Assembly (NCBI GenBank): GCA_001423545.1
Contig: LMOK01000001.1
Coordinates: 1,121,944-1,185,943 of the forward strand
Length of the DNA: 64,000 bases
Source of the DNA: Orlajensenia sp001423545
GTDB taxonomy: Bacteria; Actinomycetota; Actinomycetes; Actinomycetales; Microbacteriaceae
Direction: 5' to 3'
The translations under genes and the position numbers were made by a program. The notes under the pieces were generated by a model that worked only from the letters and a program-made list of their open reading frames with translations, had not been told where the DNA came from and did no database searches. Shown here piece after piece: positions 29,755-38,692 of this stretch (the first letter of the stretch is position 1; each line of letters opens with the position of its first letter).

Positions 29755-31058
29755 GCCTCGCCACCATCCCGGAAGTACTCGACGCCCTGCGCGCAGGCAA
29801 GCCCGTCATCGTCGCCGACGACGAGGCCCGCGAGAACGAGGGCGACGCCATCATGGCCGCCGAGCTCGCCAGCCAGGAGTGGATCGCCTGGATGGTGCGC
29901 AACACCTCCGGGTTCCTCTGCGCCCCGATGCCCGACGAATACGCCGACCGTCTCGAGCTGCCGCTCATGACGACGCAGAGCCAGGACGCCCGCGGCACCG
30001 CGTACACGATCACCGTCGACGCCTCCGACCGCGTCAGCACGGGCATCAGCGCAGCCGACCGCGCCCACACCCTGCGGGTGCTGGCCGACCCGAACTCGCA
30101 GCCCGACAGCCTCATCCGCCCCGGCCACGTGCTGCCGCTGCGCGCCAAGGAGGGCGGCGTGCGCGAGCGCGGAGGTCACACCGAGGCGGCCGTCGACCTC
30201 ATGAAGCTCGCCGGCCTCTCCCCCGTCGGCGTGATCGGCGAGATCGTCGCCGATGACGGCGAGATGATGCGACTGCCCGGCCTCATCGAGCTCGGCGCCC
30301 GCGAGGACCTTCCGGTGACCACGGTCGCAGCCATCATCGACTACCTGCAGGAATGGCACTGCGACACCGACGTTCCCGTCGCGACTCCGATCCCCGAGAG
30401 TTCGCGCGTCGACTTCGAGGTCGAGACGACGGTGCCCACCACGCACGGACCGTTCAAGGTGCGCGCCTACCGCGACCGGCAGACCGGCGCCGACCACGTG
30501 GCCATCGTCGCCGGCACGCCTGCGGCATCCGGGGCCCTCGTCCGCGTGCATTCGGAATGCCTCACCGGGGAGGCCTTCGGTTCGCTCAAGTGCGAGTGCG
30601 GCCCACAGCTCGACGCGGCGCTCGAGACCATCCAGCGCGACGGCGGCATCGTCATCTACCTGCGGGGTCACGAGGGACGCGGCATCGGCCTCATCAACAA
30701 GCTGCGCGCCTACAGGCTGCAGGAGGACGGCCTCGACACGCTCGACGCCAACCTCGCGCTCGGGCTGCCGGCCGATGCCCGCGACTACGGGGCGGCCACG
30801 GCCATCCTCGACGAGATGGGCATCACCTCGGTGCGACTGCTCACCAACAACCCCGAGAAGGTGCGCCAGCTCGAGGAACGCGGCGTCACCGTGACCGAGC
30901 GGGTTCCGCTCGTCGTCGGCGTCGGCGCGTTCAACGAGTCGTACCTCGAGACCAAGCGCGAGCGCATGGGTCACGCCATCGCCGATCAGCAACTCGCCGA
31001 GAGCGTGCGACTCACCGCCGCAGGCACAGAACCCCTCCTGGAAGGACACGCATCATGA
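29751..31058 (+). CDS. ribBA: Bifunctional 3,4-dihydroxy-2-butanone-4-phosphate synthase / GTP cyclohydrolase II
   Basis: A 435-aa fusion. The N-terminal DHBP synthase (residues ~1-205) has DDEARENEGDAI, TGISAADRA and HTEAAVDL. The C-terminal GTP cyclohydrolase II has zinc cysteines in HSECLTGEAFGSLKCECG and the GTP site RGHEGRGIGL. Together they supply both riboflavin precursors. It overlaps both neighbours by ATGA, giving a tightly coupled rib operon. Confidence 0.96.
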   Translation: MSLATIPEVLDALRAGKPVIVADDEARENEGDAIMAAELASQEWIAWMVRNTSGFLCAPMPDEYADRLELPLMTTQSQDARGTAYTITVDASDRVSTGISAADRAHTLRVLADPNSQPDSLIRPGHVLPLRAKEGGVRERGGHTEAAVDLMKLAGLSPVGVIGEIVADDGEMMRLPGLIELGAREDLPVTTVAAIIDYLQEWHCDTDVPVATPIPESSRVDFEVETTVPTTHGPFKVRAYRDRQTGADHVAIVAGTPAASGALVRVHSECLTGEAFGSLKCECGPQLDAALETIQRDGGIVIYLRGHEGRGIGLINKLRAYRLQEDGLDTLDANLALGLPADARDYGAATAILDEMGITSVRLLTNNPEKVRQLEERGVTVTERVPLVVGVGAFNESYLETKRERMGHAIADQQLAESVRLTAAGTEPLLEGHAS

Positions 31059-31531
31059 GCGGATCAGGCTCCCCCACCCTCGACATCGACGGCACCGGGC
31101 TGCACGTCGTCATCGTCGCCGGGCACTGGCACACCGAGATCACCGACGGTCTCATCGCCGGTGCGGTGCGCACCCTCGATGCTGCCGGGGCGTCGCACAC
31201 CCTCGTGCGGGTTCCCGGCAGCTTCGAGCTGCCCGTCGTCGCGAAGGCGGCCCTGGATGCCGGAGCCGATGCCGTGGTCGCACTCGGAGTCATCATCCGA
31301 GGCGGCACCCCACACTTCGAGTACGTCTCGGCTGCGGCGACGGACGGGCTGACGCGCGTCGCCCTCGACACGGGCAAGCCCGTGGGCTTCGGTCTGCTCA
31401 CCCTGGATGACGAGAAGCAGGGCATCGACCGCGCCGGCCTCCCGGGTTCCAAGGAGGACAAGGGGACCGAGGCCGCCGAGGCTGCGATCTCGACGGTGCG
31501 CGTCCTGCAGGCACTGCGCGCCGACCGCTGA
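31055..31531 (+). CDS. ribH: 6,7-dimethyl-8-ribityllumazine synthase
   Basis: A 158-aa lumazine synthase, forming the icosahedral or pentameric enzyme that joins the two riboflavin precursors. The pattern VVIVAGHWHTEITDGL, VRVPGSFELPVVAK, ALGVIIRGGTPHFEYV and FGLLTLDDEKQ is standard. The ATG overlaps the ribBA stop (ATGA). It is the last gene of the riboswitch-controlled unit and convergent with the next gene. Confidence 0.95.
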   Translation: MSGSGSPTLDIDGTGLHVVIVAGHWHTEITDGLIAGAVRTLDAAGASHTLVRVPGSFELPVVAKAALDAGADAVVALGVIIRGGTPHFEYVSAAATDGLTRVALDTGKPVGFGLLTLDDEKQGIDRAGLPGSKEDKGTEAAEAAISTVRVLQALRADR

Positions 31532-31541
31532 GGGCGCTGAT

Positions 31542-31582
31542 TCCGCTCGCTGAGGCCCGGACGCAGTCCGCGGTCGAAGCGC
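31542..31582. repeat. Dispersed intergenic repeat, copy 2
   Basis: TCCGCTCGCTGAGG (31542-31555) and AGTCCGCGGTCGAAGCGC (31565-31582) match copy 1; the second block is inverted relative to it. It lies between the convergent ribH and membrane-protein genes, so it may act in transcription ending. Confidence 0.6.
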
Positions 31583-31592
31583 CTCTGGCGCC

Positions 31593-32069
31593 CTACGGCT
31601 TCCAGACCATGAGCACGACGACGGCGAGGAGCAGCAGCGCCACCACTCCACTGCCACCTGCGATCCGGCCGTAGTACTGCGACGCCGCTCCGCCGTCCGA
31701 TGCGGTGCCTCCGGATGCAGTCCCGCCGCCTGCGGTGGAACCCAGCGCAGCCGCGGCCTTCCGCATCGACGGCACCACGAGAGCCTCACTCACGACGGCA
31801 GCGGCGACCCAGAGGATGAGCGACCAGAGGATCCAGGGCGTGAGGAAGGTCAGGCCGTACTTCGGGTCGCTCGTGCCCATCACGGCGAAGCCGAGCAGGA
31901 CCACGAGAATCGACAGCCGTCCGAAGATCGACGTCGAGGTGGCGAGGGTCGCGACCTGGGCTCCATTGCCCGAGCGCAGGGCACGCAGAGCCGTCATCGG
32001 CAGGATCGCCAGTGGCCCCACGATGAAGACGGCCGTGACGACGTGCAGCACGTTGAAGAGTTCGTTCAT
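31593..32069 (-). CDS. DUF2269-like integral membrane protein
   Basis: A 158-aa protein with four hydrophobic segments: residues ~5-30, 50-68, 75-98 and the C-terminal ~138-156. A Gly/Ala/Ser/Thr-rich loop precedes the last helix (TAGGGTASGGTASDGG). The pattern resembles the DUF2269 family of small predicted integral membrane proteins; function unknown. The start is supported by TAGGCT 6 bases upstream. Confidence 0.75.
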   Translation of the reverse strand: MNELFNVLHVVTAVFIVGPLAILPMTALRALRSGNGAQVATLATSTSIFGRLSILVVLLGFAVMGTSDPKYGLTFLTPWILWSLILWVAAAVVSEALVVPSMRKAAAALGSTAGGGTASGGTASDGGAASQYYGRIAGGSGVVALLLLAVVVLMVWKP

Positions 32070-32075
32070 GGCGCC

Positions 32076-32081
32076 AGCCTA
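32076..32081 (-). promoter_or_regulatory. Leaderless -10 element for the DUF2269-like gene
   Basis: TAGGCT on the - strand, 6 bases before ATG 32069. Confidence 0.6.
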
Positions 32082-32258
32082 GAAGCGTCGGTTGCTCGAG
32101 GGCCAGCATCCGTCCCCCGATTGGCCATCGCGGGGTACGAGGGCGTAGCGTTGCAGGGTTGCCACAAGCGACTTTCGACATCCCAGCTGCGCGCCCTGGC
32201 GCCGGACCGACGCATTGCGCGGCGCAGCAGACGCCCCCTGCACCGAAAGCGCTCCATC

Positions 32259-33599
32259 ATGTCAGCACCAGTCGCCGAGACATCCGCCGCTCCAGCGAAC
32301 ACACGCAGCCGTGTGATCCTCGCCAGCCTCATCGGAACCTCGATCGAGTTCTACGACTTCTACGTCTACGCGACGGCCGCCGTACTCGTCTTCCCGACGC
32401 TGTTCTTCGTCAACGCCGACCCGACGGTCGCGCTGCTGCAGTCCTTCGCGGTCTTCGGAGTCGCGTTCATCGCACGCCCCATCGGGTCGATCGTGTTCGG
32501 CCACTTCGGCGATCGCGTCGGACGCAAGGGCACCCTCGTGGCGTCGCTGCTCACCATGGGCATCGCGACCTTCATCATCGGCATCCTGCCGACGGCGCTC
32601 ACGCCCGGCTGGGAGATCCTCGCGCCGGCCCTCCTCGTCGTCATGCGCTTCGGCCAGGGCCTCGGCCTCGGCGGCGAGTGGAGCGGTGCGGCCCTGCTGG
32701 CGACCGAGAACGCCCCAGCCGGCAAGCGCGCCATCTGGGGAACGTTCCCGCAGCTCGGCGCCCCGATCGGCTTCATCCTCGCCAACGGCGTGTTCCTCAT
32801 CCTGTCGTCGACGATCGACGCCGACGCCTTCCTCGCGTGGGGCTGGCGCGTCCCGTTCATCGCCAGCGCCGTGCTCGTGATCATCGGCCTCTACGTCCGG
32901 CTCAAGCTCATCGAGACCCCGGCCTTCACGAAGGTCGTGGAGCAGGGCGAGGTCGCCAAGCTTCCGCTGGCGCGCGTCTTCAAGACCAGCTGGCGACCGC
33001 TCATCCTGGGCACGTTCATCATGCTGGCCACCTACGTGCTGTTCTACCTGATGACGACCTTCACCCTCACGTACGGGACCACGGCGACGGATGCCCCTGT
33101 CGCGGGTCTCGGCTACAGCCGCGAGTCATTCCTCATCATGCTCATCATCGGTGTGGTCTTCTTCGGAATCTTCACGCTCGTGTCGGGACCCCTCGCCGAG
33201 CGCTTCGGACGCCGTCGCACCCTGATCATCACGACGATCGGCATCATCGTCTTCGGGCTGCTGTTCGTGCCGCTGTTCGCCGGTGGCACCATCGGCGTGA
33301 TGACGCTGCTCATCGTCGGCTTCACCCTGATGGGGCTCACCTTCGGCCCGATGGGCGCAGTCCTTCCCGAGCTCTTCCCGACCAACGTGCGCTACACCGG
33401 TTCGGCGATCAGCTACAACGTGGCGTCCATCCTGGGAGCGGCCCTCGCCCCATTCATCGCCGTGGCACTCTGGCAGGGCGCGGCAGGCAGCCCGGTGCTC
33501 GTCGGTGTCTACCTGAGCCTCGCGGGCGCGATCACGCTGGTGGCCCTCATCATCAGTAAGGACACCGGCGACGTGGCATATACCGACAACGTGAAGTAG
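32259..33599 (+). CDS. MFS transporter, metabolite:H+ symporter (MHS) family
   Basis: A 446-aa, 12-helix symporter. The family marker SLIGTSIEFYDFYVYATAAVLVFPTLFF opens it, followed by the MFS motif GHFGDRVGRKGTL, GEWSGAALLATENAP and a second GPLAERFGRRRTL. MHS members (ShiA, ProP, KgtP relatives) carry organic acids, betaines or shikimate; the substrate here is not evident. ATG 32259 is chosen because it begins just before the conserved domain; SD is weak. The upstream 189-base gap holds only the divergent leaderless promoter that I can recognise. Confidence 0.9.
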   Translation: MSAPVAETSAAPANTRSRVILASLIGTSIEFYDFYVYATAAVLVFPTLFFVNADPTVALLQSFAVFGVAFIARPIGSIVFGHFGDRVGRKGTLVASLLTMGIATFIIGILPTALTPGWEILAPALLVVMRFGQGLGLGGEWSGAALLATENAPAGKRAIWGTFPQLGAPIGFILANGVFLILSSTIDADAFLAWGWRVPFIASAVLVIIGLYVRLKLIETPAFTKVVEQGEVAKLPLARVFKTSWRPLILGTFIMLATYVLFYLMTTFTLTYGTTATDAPVAGLGYSRESFLIMLIIGVVFFGIFTLVSGPLAERFGRRRTLIITTIGIIVFGLLFVPLFAGGTIGVMTLLIVGFTLMGLTFGPMGAVLPELFPTNVRYTGSAISYNVASILGAALAPFIAVALWQGAAGSPVLVGVYLSLAGAITLVALIISKDTGDVAYTDNVK

Positions 33600-33615
33600 G
33601 CGGGCTCGCGCGCGC

Positions 33616-34449
33616 TCAGTCGAGGAAGAGCGCGCGCAGCCGCTTCGTGGTGACCACCAGGCCGACCACGATCATCACGGCGTAGTAGAGCACGTGCCAG
33701 AGCAGACCCCAGTTCACGTCACCCGTCGTGAGTCCGCGCACCAGTTCCACGCCGTGCCACAACGGCATCGCCTGGATCACGTACTGCAGCCACTGCGGGT
33801 AGACGCTCAACGGGTAGAACGTGGCCGAGAACAGGAACATCGGCAGCATGATGAAGTTGATCCAGTCCATCTGCTGGAAGCTCTTCATGTAGCTCGTGAT
33901 GGCCATGCCCACGCTCGCGAACCCGAACGCTATGAGCAGCACGGCCGGCAGTGCGAGGAGGGCCCACCACGACAGGTTGAGCCCGAGGACCTGCATCACG
34001 AGCTGGAAGCCGACCGCGTACAGCGCGCCGCGCAGCAACGCGAGCAGGATCTCGCCCAGGGCGACGTCGAGCGGCCCCAGCGAGGTCGACAGCATGCCCT
34101 CGTAGAGCTTCGCGAACTGCATCTTGAAGAAGACGTTCCAGGTGGAGTCGTAGATCGCGCCGTTCATCGCGGCCACGGCGAGCAGGGCCGGGGCGATGTA
34201 GGCCGGGTAGCTCACCTCCTGCCCGTTCGACAACGTGACGGCTCCGACGAGGGTTCCGAGCCCGATGCCCATCGCGAGGAGATAGAAGATCGGCTCGAAC
34301 AGGCCGCTCACGACCACCAGCCAGTTCGTGCTCGCCGTCGCGCGCCAACCACGCAGCATCACTGCGCGGGCATTCCCCGCGTACAGCGACCGCACCGGAC
34401 GAGGGCGGATGCTGCTCGGGGCGAAGTCCTGCTCCGTGGCCCCGGTCAC
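33616..34449 (-). CDS. ABC-2 type exporter permease (NodJ/DrrB-like), second copy
   Basis: A 277-aa permease of the ABC-2 family with six hydrophobic segments after a ~40-residue cytoplasmic start; PAYIAPALLAVAAMNGAIYDSTWNVFFKM and a C-terminal LSVYPQWLQYVIQAMPLWHGVELVRG are characteristic of the NodJ/DrrB group. The GTG start overlaps the stop of the preceding permease (34446-34449). It completes an ATPase-permease-permease exporter. The end is convergent with the MHS transporter (16-base gap). Confidence 0.88.
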   Translation of the reverse strand: MTGATEQDFAPSSIRPRPVRSLYAGNARAVMLRGWRATASTNWLVVVSGLFEPIFYLLAMGIGLGTLVGAVTLSNGQEVSYPAYIAPALLAVAAMNGAIYDSTWNVFFKMQFAKLYEGMLSTSLGPLDVALGEILLALLRGALYAVGFQLVMQVLGLNLSWWALLALPAVLLIAFGFASVGMAITSYMKSFQQMDWINFIMLPMFLFSATFYPLSVYPQWLQYVIQAMPLWHGVELVRGLTTGDVNWGLLWHVLYYAVMIVVGLVVTTKRLRALFLD

Positions 34450-35291
34450 GAGTTCAGCCTCCTCACGGCGATGCGTCGCGACCACGCCCAGCCGATCACG
34501 GTCAGAGCGACCAGGTAGGCGACGTGCACGAGCGTCAGCCAGATGGGCTCCGCATAGCCGTAGGAGAACACCCGGGCCAGCTCCGTGGCGTGCCAGAGCG
34601 GCGAGATCCAGCCGATCCACTGCAGGTAGATCGGAAAGACTGCGAGCGGGAAGAAGGTGCCGGAGAACAGGCTCATCGGCAGCACGATGAAGCGCTGCAC
34701 CATGGCGAGCTGCCCGGTGTCCTCCTGCAGCGTCGACGTGTAGCCCATGATCACGGTGCCGAAGGCGAGACCGCCGAGAAGCGAGGCGACGATGCCGAGG
34801 AAGCCGACCGGCGAGGGAGCCGCTCCGAAGAGCAGCATCAGGCCATAGAACAACACGAGGTTCACCAGCATGCGGATGATGACCGAGTACACGACTCCGT
34901 CGACGATCTGAACGGGACGGATCGGAGAGGCCGCGGCCCCGGTGAAGGTCGGATTCCACTTGTACCCGAGCATGATCGGGTAGGTGAACTCCTCGCTGGC
35001 GACGGTGATGGCGGCGGTCGCGAGCAGTGCGGGCGCCACGAAGACGAGGTAGCTCACGCCGTCGACGGCATCCGGCCCCATGTTCGCATCGACGATCGTC
35101 GCGAGGCCGACGCCGAGGGCGTAGAGGTAGAGCAGCGGGCTGCCGATGCCGGCGATCACCACGGTGCCCGTGTAGGTGCGCATCATGCGCAGCCTGTGCT
35201 CGGTCACGTACCACGCGCCCCAGCGGCGCGAACGGCGACCGGCCGCGATGGCGCGGGCGGCATCCGTCGACGGCTCGGTGGTCACGCTCAT
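34446..35291 (-). CDS. ABC-2 type exporter permease (NodJ/DrrB-like), first copy
   Basis: A 281-aa paralogue of the next gene, sharing FVAPALLATAAITVASEEFTYPIM and FPIYLQWIGWISPLWHATELARV. The N-terminus is cytoplasmic and basic (RRSRRWGAWYVTEHRLRMMRTY). The two would form a heterodimeric channel. The ATG overlaps the ATPase stop by 4 bases (ATGA, 35288-35291). Confidence 0.88.
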   Translation of the reverse strand: MSVTTEPSTDAARAIAAGRRSRRWGAWYVTEHRLRMMRTYTGTVVIAGIGSPLLYLYALGVGLATIVDANMGPDAVDGVSYLVFVAPALLATAAITVASEEFTYPIMLGYKWNPTFTGAAASPIRPVQIVDGVVYSVIIRMLVNLVLFYGLMLLFGAAPSPVGFLGIVASLLGGLAFGTVIMGYTSTLQEDTGQLAMVQRFIVLPMSLFSGTFFPLAVFPIYLQWIGWISPLWHATELARVFSYGYAEPIWLTLVHVAYLVALTVIGWAWSRRIAVRRLNS

Positions 35292-36226
35292 TCGACGAGA
35301 CTCCGACCGGTGAGCCTCAGGAAGACGTCTTCGAGGCTCGACCGGCGCACCAGGCTCGTGACGGGGCGCAGCCCGGCCTCGGTGATCTTCACGAGCTCGG
35401 CCTCGCCGTTGTCGCTGTAGATCAGCACCCTGTCGGGCAGGACCTCGACACGGTGGCCGTCGACGCCCTGAGCACGCGCGAGCTGGGCTCCGACCTCGGC
35501 GTTCCGGTCGCTGCCGAACCGCACCTCGAGCACCTCGCGGGTGGAATGGGTGCGGATGAGCTCGGCCGGCGACCCCTCGGCCATGATCGCGCCCTTGTCG
35601 ACGACGACGAGGCGGTCGCAGAGCTGTTCGGCCTCGTCCATGTAGTGCGTGGTGAGCAACAGGGTCGTGCCCTGCTCCTTCAGCCGGAACAGGCGATCCC
35701 AGAGGATGTGCCGCGCCTGCGGGTCGAGCCCCGTCGTGGGTTCGTCGAGCAGCAGGATGCGGGGGTCGTTGATGAGGGCGCGGGCGATGGTGAGCCGGCG
35801 CTTCATTCCCCCCGAGAGGGCGTCGACGCGCGCCTTCTCCTTGCCCTCGAGCTGTGCGAAGGCCAGCAGTTCATCGGCACGCTGTGCGACGAGCTTGCGC
35901 GGTAGACCGAAGTAGCGCCCGTAGACCAGCAGGTTCTCGCGCACGCGCAGCTCGGTGTCGAGATTGTCGGACTGGGGAACCACGCCCAACTGCGAGCGGA
36001 TCTCGGGACCGTGCACGTCGGGATCGAGCCCGAGGATGCCCAGCTCGCCGCTCGTGCGCGTCGAGACGGCACCCACCATGCGCATGGTGGTCGATTTGCC
36101 CGCGCCGTTCGGCCCGAGGAGTCCGAACGACTCCCCCGGGGCGACCTCGAAGGAGATGCCGTCGACGGCGGCGAAGTCCTGGTACTTCTTGACGAGGTCA
36201 TGGGCGACGATGACAGGGGCTGGCAC
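35288..36226 (-). CDS. ABC exporter ATPase (DrrA/NodI-like)
   Basis: A 312-aa ATPase: Walker A GPNGAGKST, Q-loop VVPQSDNLD, signature LSGGMKRRL, Walker B ILLLDEPTTGLD and H-loop TTHYMDEAEQL. A C-terminal ~80-residue domain typical of the DrrA family follows. It drives the two ABC-2 permeases; these systems export lipids, glycans or drugs. The GTG start at 36226 has a leaderless -10 (TAGGTT) 6 bases upstream. Confidence 0.92.
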   Translation of the reverse strand: MPAPVIVAHDLVKKYQDFAAVDGISFEVAPGESFGLLGPNGAGKSTTMRMVGAVSTRTSGELGILGLDPDVHGPEIRSQLGVVPQSDNLDTELRVRENLLVYGRYFGLPRKLVAQRADELLAFAQLEGKEKARVDALSGGMKRRLTIARALINDPRILLLDEPTTGLDPQARHILWDRLFRLKEQGTTLLLTTHYMDEAEQLCDRLVVVDKGAIMAEGSPAELIRTHSTREVLEVRFGSDRNAEVGAQLARAQGVDGHRVEVLPDRVLIYSDNGEAELVKITEAGLRPVTSLVRRSSLEDVFLRLTGRSLVE

Positions 36227-36232
36227 CCGTCC

Positions 36233-36238
36233 AACCTA
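36233..36238 (-). promoter_or_regulatory. Leaderless -10 element for the DrrA/NodI-like operon
   Basis: TAGGTT on the - strand, 6 bases before GTG 36226. Confidence 0.6.
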
Positions 36239-36340
36239 GCGAAGACCGCCGACGCTGCACCTCCCCCAGGCGCCGCATCCGGCACCACTCGCCCCGCGAA
36301 CGGGGTGACAATGGAGGAATGACCTCCACCGATCCGACTC

Positions 36341-36384
36341 GTCAACCTGAATTGACGAATGTGCAGGAGTCAACTACGGTTGAC
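36341..36384 (+). promoter_or_regulatory. Promoter with twin GTCAA-N6-TTGAC operators for the small HTH gene and ABC exporter
   Basis: A near-consensus promoter, TTGACG (36352-36357), 17-base spacer, TACGGT (36375-36380), is followed 7 bases later by the ATG at 36388. Two copies of GTCAA-N6-TTGAC lie on it: 36341-36356 covers the -35 and 36369-36384 covers the -10; their centres are 28 bases apart. Binding at either would block RNA polymerase. Confidence 0.75.
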
Positions 36385-36387
36385 GAC

Positions 36388-36603
36388 ATGGACGTCACCA
36401 CGATTCACACCCTCGCCGCCAGCGCGGGCGGAGACGACCCGATCGAGTCGCTCCGAGCGATCCACCGCCTGCAGCGCGAACTCGACAGGGTCGAGACCGT
36501 CGCCGTGAGGCGGGCCCGCGCCCGCGGCGCCAGCTGGCAGCTCATCGCCCTCGCCCTCGAGGTGAGCAAGCAGGCAGTGCACAAGAAGTACGGACGCAGC
36601 TGA
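36388..36603 (+). CDS. Small helix-turn-helix DNA-binding protein
   Basis: A 71-aa protein almost wholly made of a helical N-terminus (DPIESLRAIHRLQRELDRVETVAVRRARARG) and a C-terminal HTH (SWQLIALALEVSKQAVHKKYGRS). The frame is open 69 bases further up, but ATG 36388 is chosen because the longer version would run through the promoter. Similar small proteins are common in actinobacteria and often not named. Its position under twin operators and 75 bases ahead of an ABC exporter suggests an autoregulated repressor; this is inference. Confidence 0.8.
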   Translation: MDVTTIHTLAASAGGDDPIESLRAIHRLQRELDRVETVAVRRARARGASWQLIALALEVSKQAVHKKYGRS

Positions 36604-36678
36604 GGCATCCGTTCCCCCGCGGATGCCGGCAGACGCGACAGGCGTAAGACGTGCATCCGCAGCAATCAGAGAGAAGTC

Positions 36679-38631
36679 ATGAGCGAAACAACCACGCGCT
36701 CGCGCGGCCTCGGCCGCCGTTCCACCCCGAAGGACGGCCCACGGGCCACCTTCAGCCAGTTGCTGCCCTACATCTTCGAGCAGAAGGGCGTGATCGTCGC
36801 CGTCATCGTGCTGAGCGTGCTCGGCGCAGCGGCGAGCCTCGCACAGCCGCTGCTCGTCAGCAACCTCATCACCCTGGTGCAGGCCGGAGACGACCTCGGC
36901 AACCTCGTGACGATCCTCATCGCGCTCGTCGTCATCTCGGCGCTCATCAGCGGCTACCAGCACTACCTGCTGCAGCGCACGGGGGAATCCGTCGTGCTCG
37001 CCAGCCGCAAACGCCTCATCGCACGGATGCTGCACCTGCCCATCGCGCAGTTCGACAGCCGCCGCACCGGTGACCTCGTCTCCCGCGTCGGTAGCGACAC
37101 CACCCTGCTGCGCGCTGTGCTCACCCAGGGGCTCGTCGACAGTGTCGGCGGAGTGCTGCTCTTCGTCGGCGCCCTGATCGCGATGCTGGTCATCGACCCC
37201 GTGCTTCTCGGGGCGACGGCTCTCGTGATCGCCGTCTCGATCGTGGTCGTCACGCTGCTCTCGGGCCGCATCCGCGAGGCCAGCCACGCGACGCAGGCCA
37301 AGGTGGGCGAGCTGTCGTCCGGCGTCGAGCGATCCATCAGCGCCGTCCGCACGGTGCGAGCTTCGAACGCCACCGACCGTGAGATCGCCACCGTCGAGCA
37401 GCATGCCGTCGGCGCGTACGAGGCCGGCGTGAAGGTCGCCAGGATCTCGGCCCTGGTCGTTCCCGTCGCCGGCATCGCCCTGCAGGTCTCGCTCCTCGTC
37501 GTACTGGGCCTCGGCGGTTTCCGGGTCGCGTCCGGCGACATCGAGATCGGCAGCCTCGTCGCGTTCATCATGCTGCTCTTCATGCTCATCGCGCCGCTCG
37601 GATCCGCCTTCGGCGCGCTCACCTCGGTGAACTCGGCGCTCGGAGCCCTCGGTCGCATCCAGGAGATCATCGACCTGCCGACCGAGGACCAGAACGACCG
37701 CGACCTCGCCCCTCTCGCCGTCATCATCGGTGCCGCGAACGACGCCGTGCTCCCGGATGCCCCCGCCATCGAGTTCCGCGACGTGCAGTTCTCCTACCCG
37801 GCGACATCCGTCATCGTCGAGCCGTCAGAGGCCCCCGCTGCCAGCCTCAACCCGCTCGTCGAACTCGACGAACTCTCGCAGACGGGTTCGCTGGCCGCCG
37901 TCGAGTCCGCGACGACGGATGCCGCAGCCGATGCCCCCGCCGTTCCCCGCCCGGCCGTGCTCGGCGGCGTATCGTTCACCGCCCCACGCGGCAAGCGCAC
38001 GGCCCTCGTCGGGCCGTCGGGCGCTGGCAAGAGCACCATCCTCGCCCTCATCGAGCGCTTCTACGACCCCACCGGCGGCGAGGTGCGACTGGGTGGCCTC
38101 GACATCCGTTCGCTCGATCGTTCCGACCTGCGAGCCCAGATCGGCTACGTCGAGCAGGACGCCCCGGTGCTCGCCGGGTCGATCCGCGACAACCTCGTGC
38201 TGTCGGCACCGGATGCGACGGACGAGCAGTGCATCTCGGTGCTCGCAGCCGTGAACCTGTCGGAGGTGCTCGACCGCGACCCGGCCGGCCTCTCGGCCGA
38301 GGTCGGCGAGAACGGCGTGATGCTCTCGGGAGGCGAGCGCCAGCGCCTCGCCATCGCCCGGGCCCTGCTCTCGGAGTCGCCCATCCTGCTCCTCGACGAG
38401 TCGACCTCGAGCCTCGACGGCGTCAACGAGCAGAAGATGCGCGACGCGATCGACGCCGTCGCCGAGGACCGCACGCTCATCGTGATCGCGCACAGGCTCT
38501 CGACGGTGGTCGACTCCGACCAGATCGTCGTGCTCGAGAACGGTCGGGTCATCGGCACCGGGACGCACTCGGAGCTGGTCGCGTCGACGCCGCTCTACCG
38601 CGACCTGGCGAGGCACCAGCTGCTGGTCTAG
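36679..38631 (+). CDS. ABC transporter, fused permease-ATPase (multidrug/lipid exporter type)
   Basis: A 650-aa half-transporter. Six membrane segments lie between residues ~35 and 325 (ABC transmembrane type 1, with DSRRTGDLVSRVGSDT). The NBD has Walker A GPSGAGKST (~445), signature LSGGERQRL, Walker B ILLLDESTSSLD and an H-loop IAHRLST. Odd feature: about 45 extra residues (VEPSEAPAASLNPL...ADAPAVPRP) sit between the A-loop strand FSYP (~373) and the strand before Walker A. It probably forms a homodimer. AGAGAAG precedes the ATG. Confidence 0.93.
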   Translation: MSETTTRSRGLGRRSTPKDGPRATFSQLLPYIFEQKGVIVAVIVLSVLGAAASLAQPLLVSNLITLVQAGDDLGNLVTILIALVVISALISGYQHYLLQRTGESVVLASRKRLIARMLHLPIAQFDSRRTGDLVSRVGSDTTLLRAVLTQGLVDSVGGVLLFVGALIAMLVIDPVLLGATALVIAVSIVVVTLLSGRIREASHATQAKVGELSSGVERSISAVRTVRASNATDREIATVEQHAVGAYEAGVKVARISALVVPVAGIALQVSLLVVLGLGGFRVASGDIEIGSLVAFIMLLFMLIAPLGSAFGALTSVNSALGALGRIQEIIDLPTEDQNDRDLAPLAVIIGAANDAVLPDAPAIEFRDVQFSYPATSVIVEPSEAPAASLNPLVELDELSQTGSLAAVESATTDAAADAPAVPRPAVLGGVSFTAPRGKRTALVGPSGAGKSTILALIERFYDPTGGEVRLGGLDIRSLDRSDLRAQIGYVEQDAPVLAGSIRDNLVLSAPDATDEQCISVLAAVNLSEVLDRDPAGLSAEVGENGVMLSGGERQRLAIARALLSESPILLLDESTSSLDGVNEQKMRDAIDAVAEDRTLIVIAHRLSTVVDSDQIVVLENGRVIGTGTHSELVASTPLYRDLARHQLLV

Positions 38632-38637
38632 CCGCCT

Positions 38638-38683
38638 GCCCGGCCCCGGCTCCCCGGCCCCGGCCCCCGGCCCCGGCCCCGGC
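38638..38683. repeat. CCCCGG-rich low-complexity tract
   Basis: Imperfect tandem CCCCGG/CCCCCGG units directly after the ABC exporter stop. It is likely slippage-prone; no gene is seen in it. Confidence 0.8.
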
Positions 38684-38692
38684 CACTCCGCC

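Noticed and set aside
32084..32258. Possible small gene ahead of the MHS transporter
   Set aside because: Frames here have no SD, no -10 element at the right distance and no coding pattern; it is read as an upstream region.
36319..36387. N-terminal extension of the small HTH protein to the ATG at 36319
   Set aside because: The extension would run through both operators and the -35/-10 promoter, and its residues do not look conserved.
38638..38683. CCCCGG tract as a regulatory or G-quadruplex element
   Set aside because: Runs are only of four to five Cs broken by GG on the same strand, so a slippage-type low-complexity tract is the simpler reading; kept only as a repeat.
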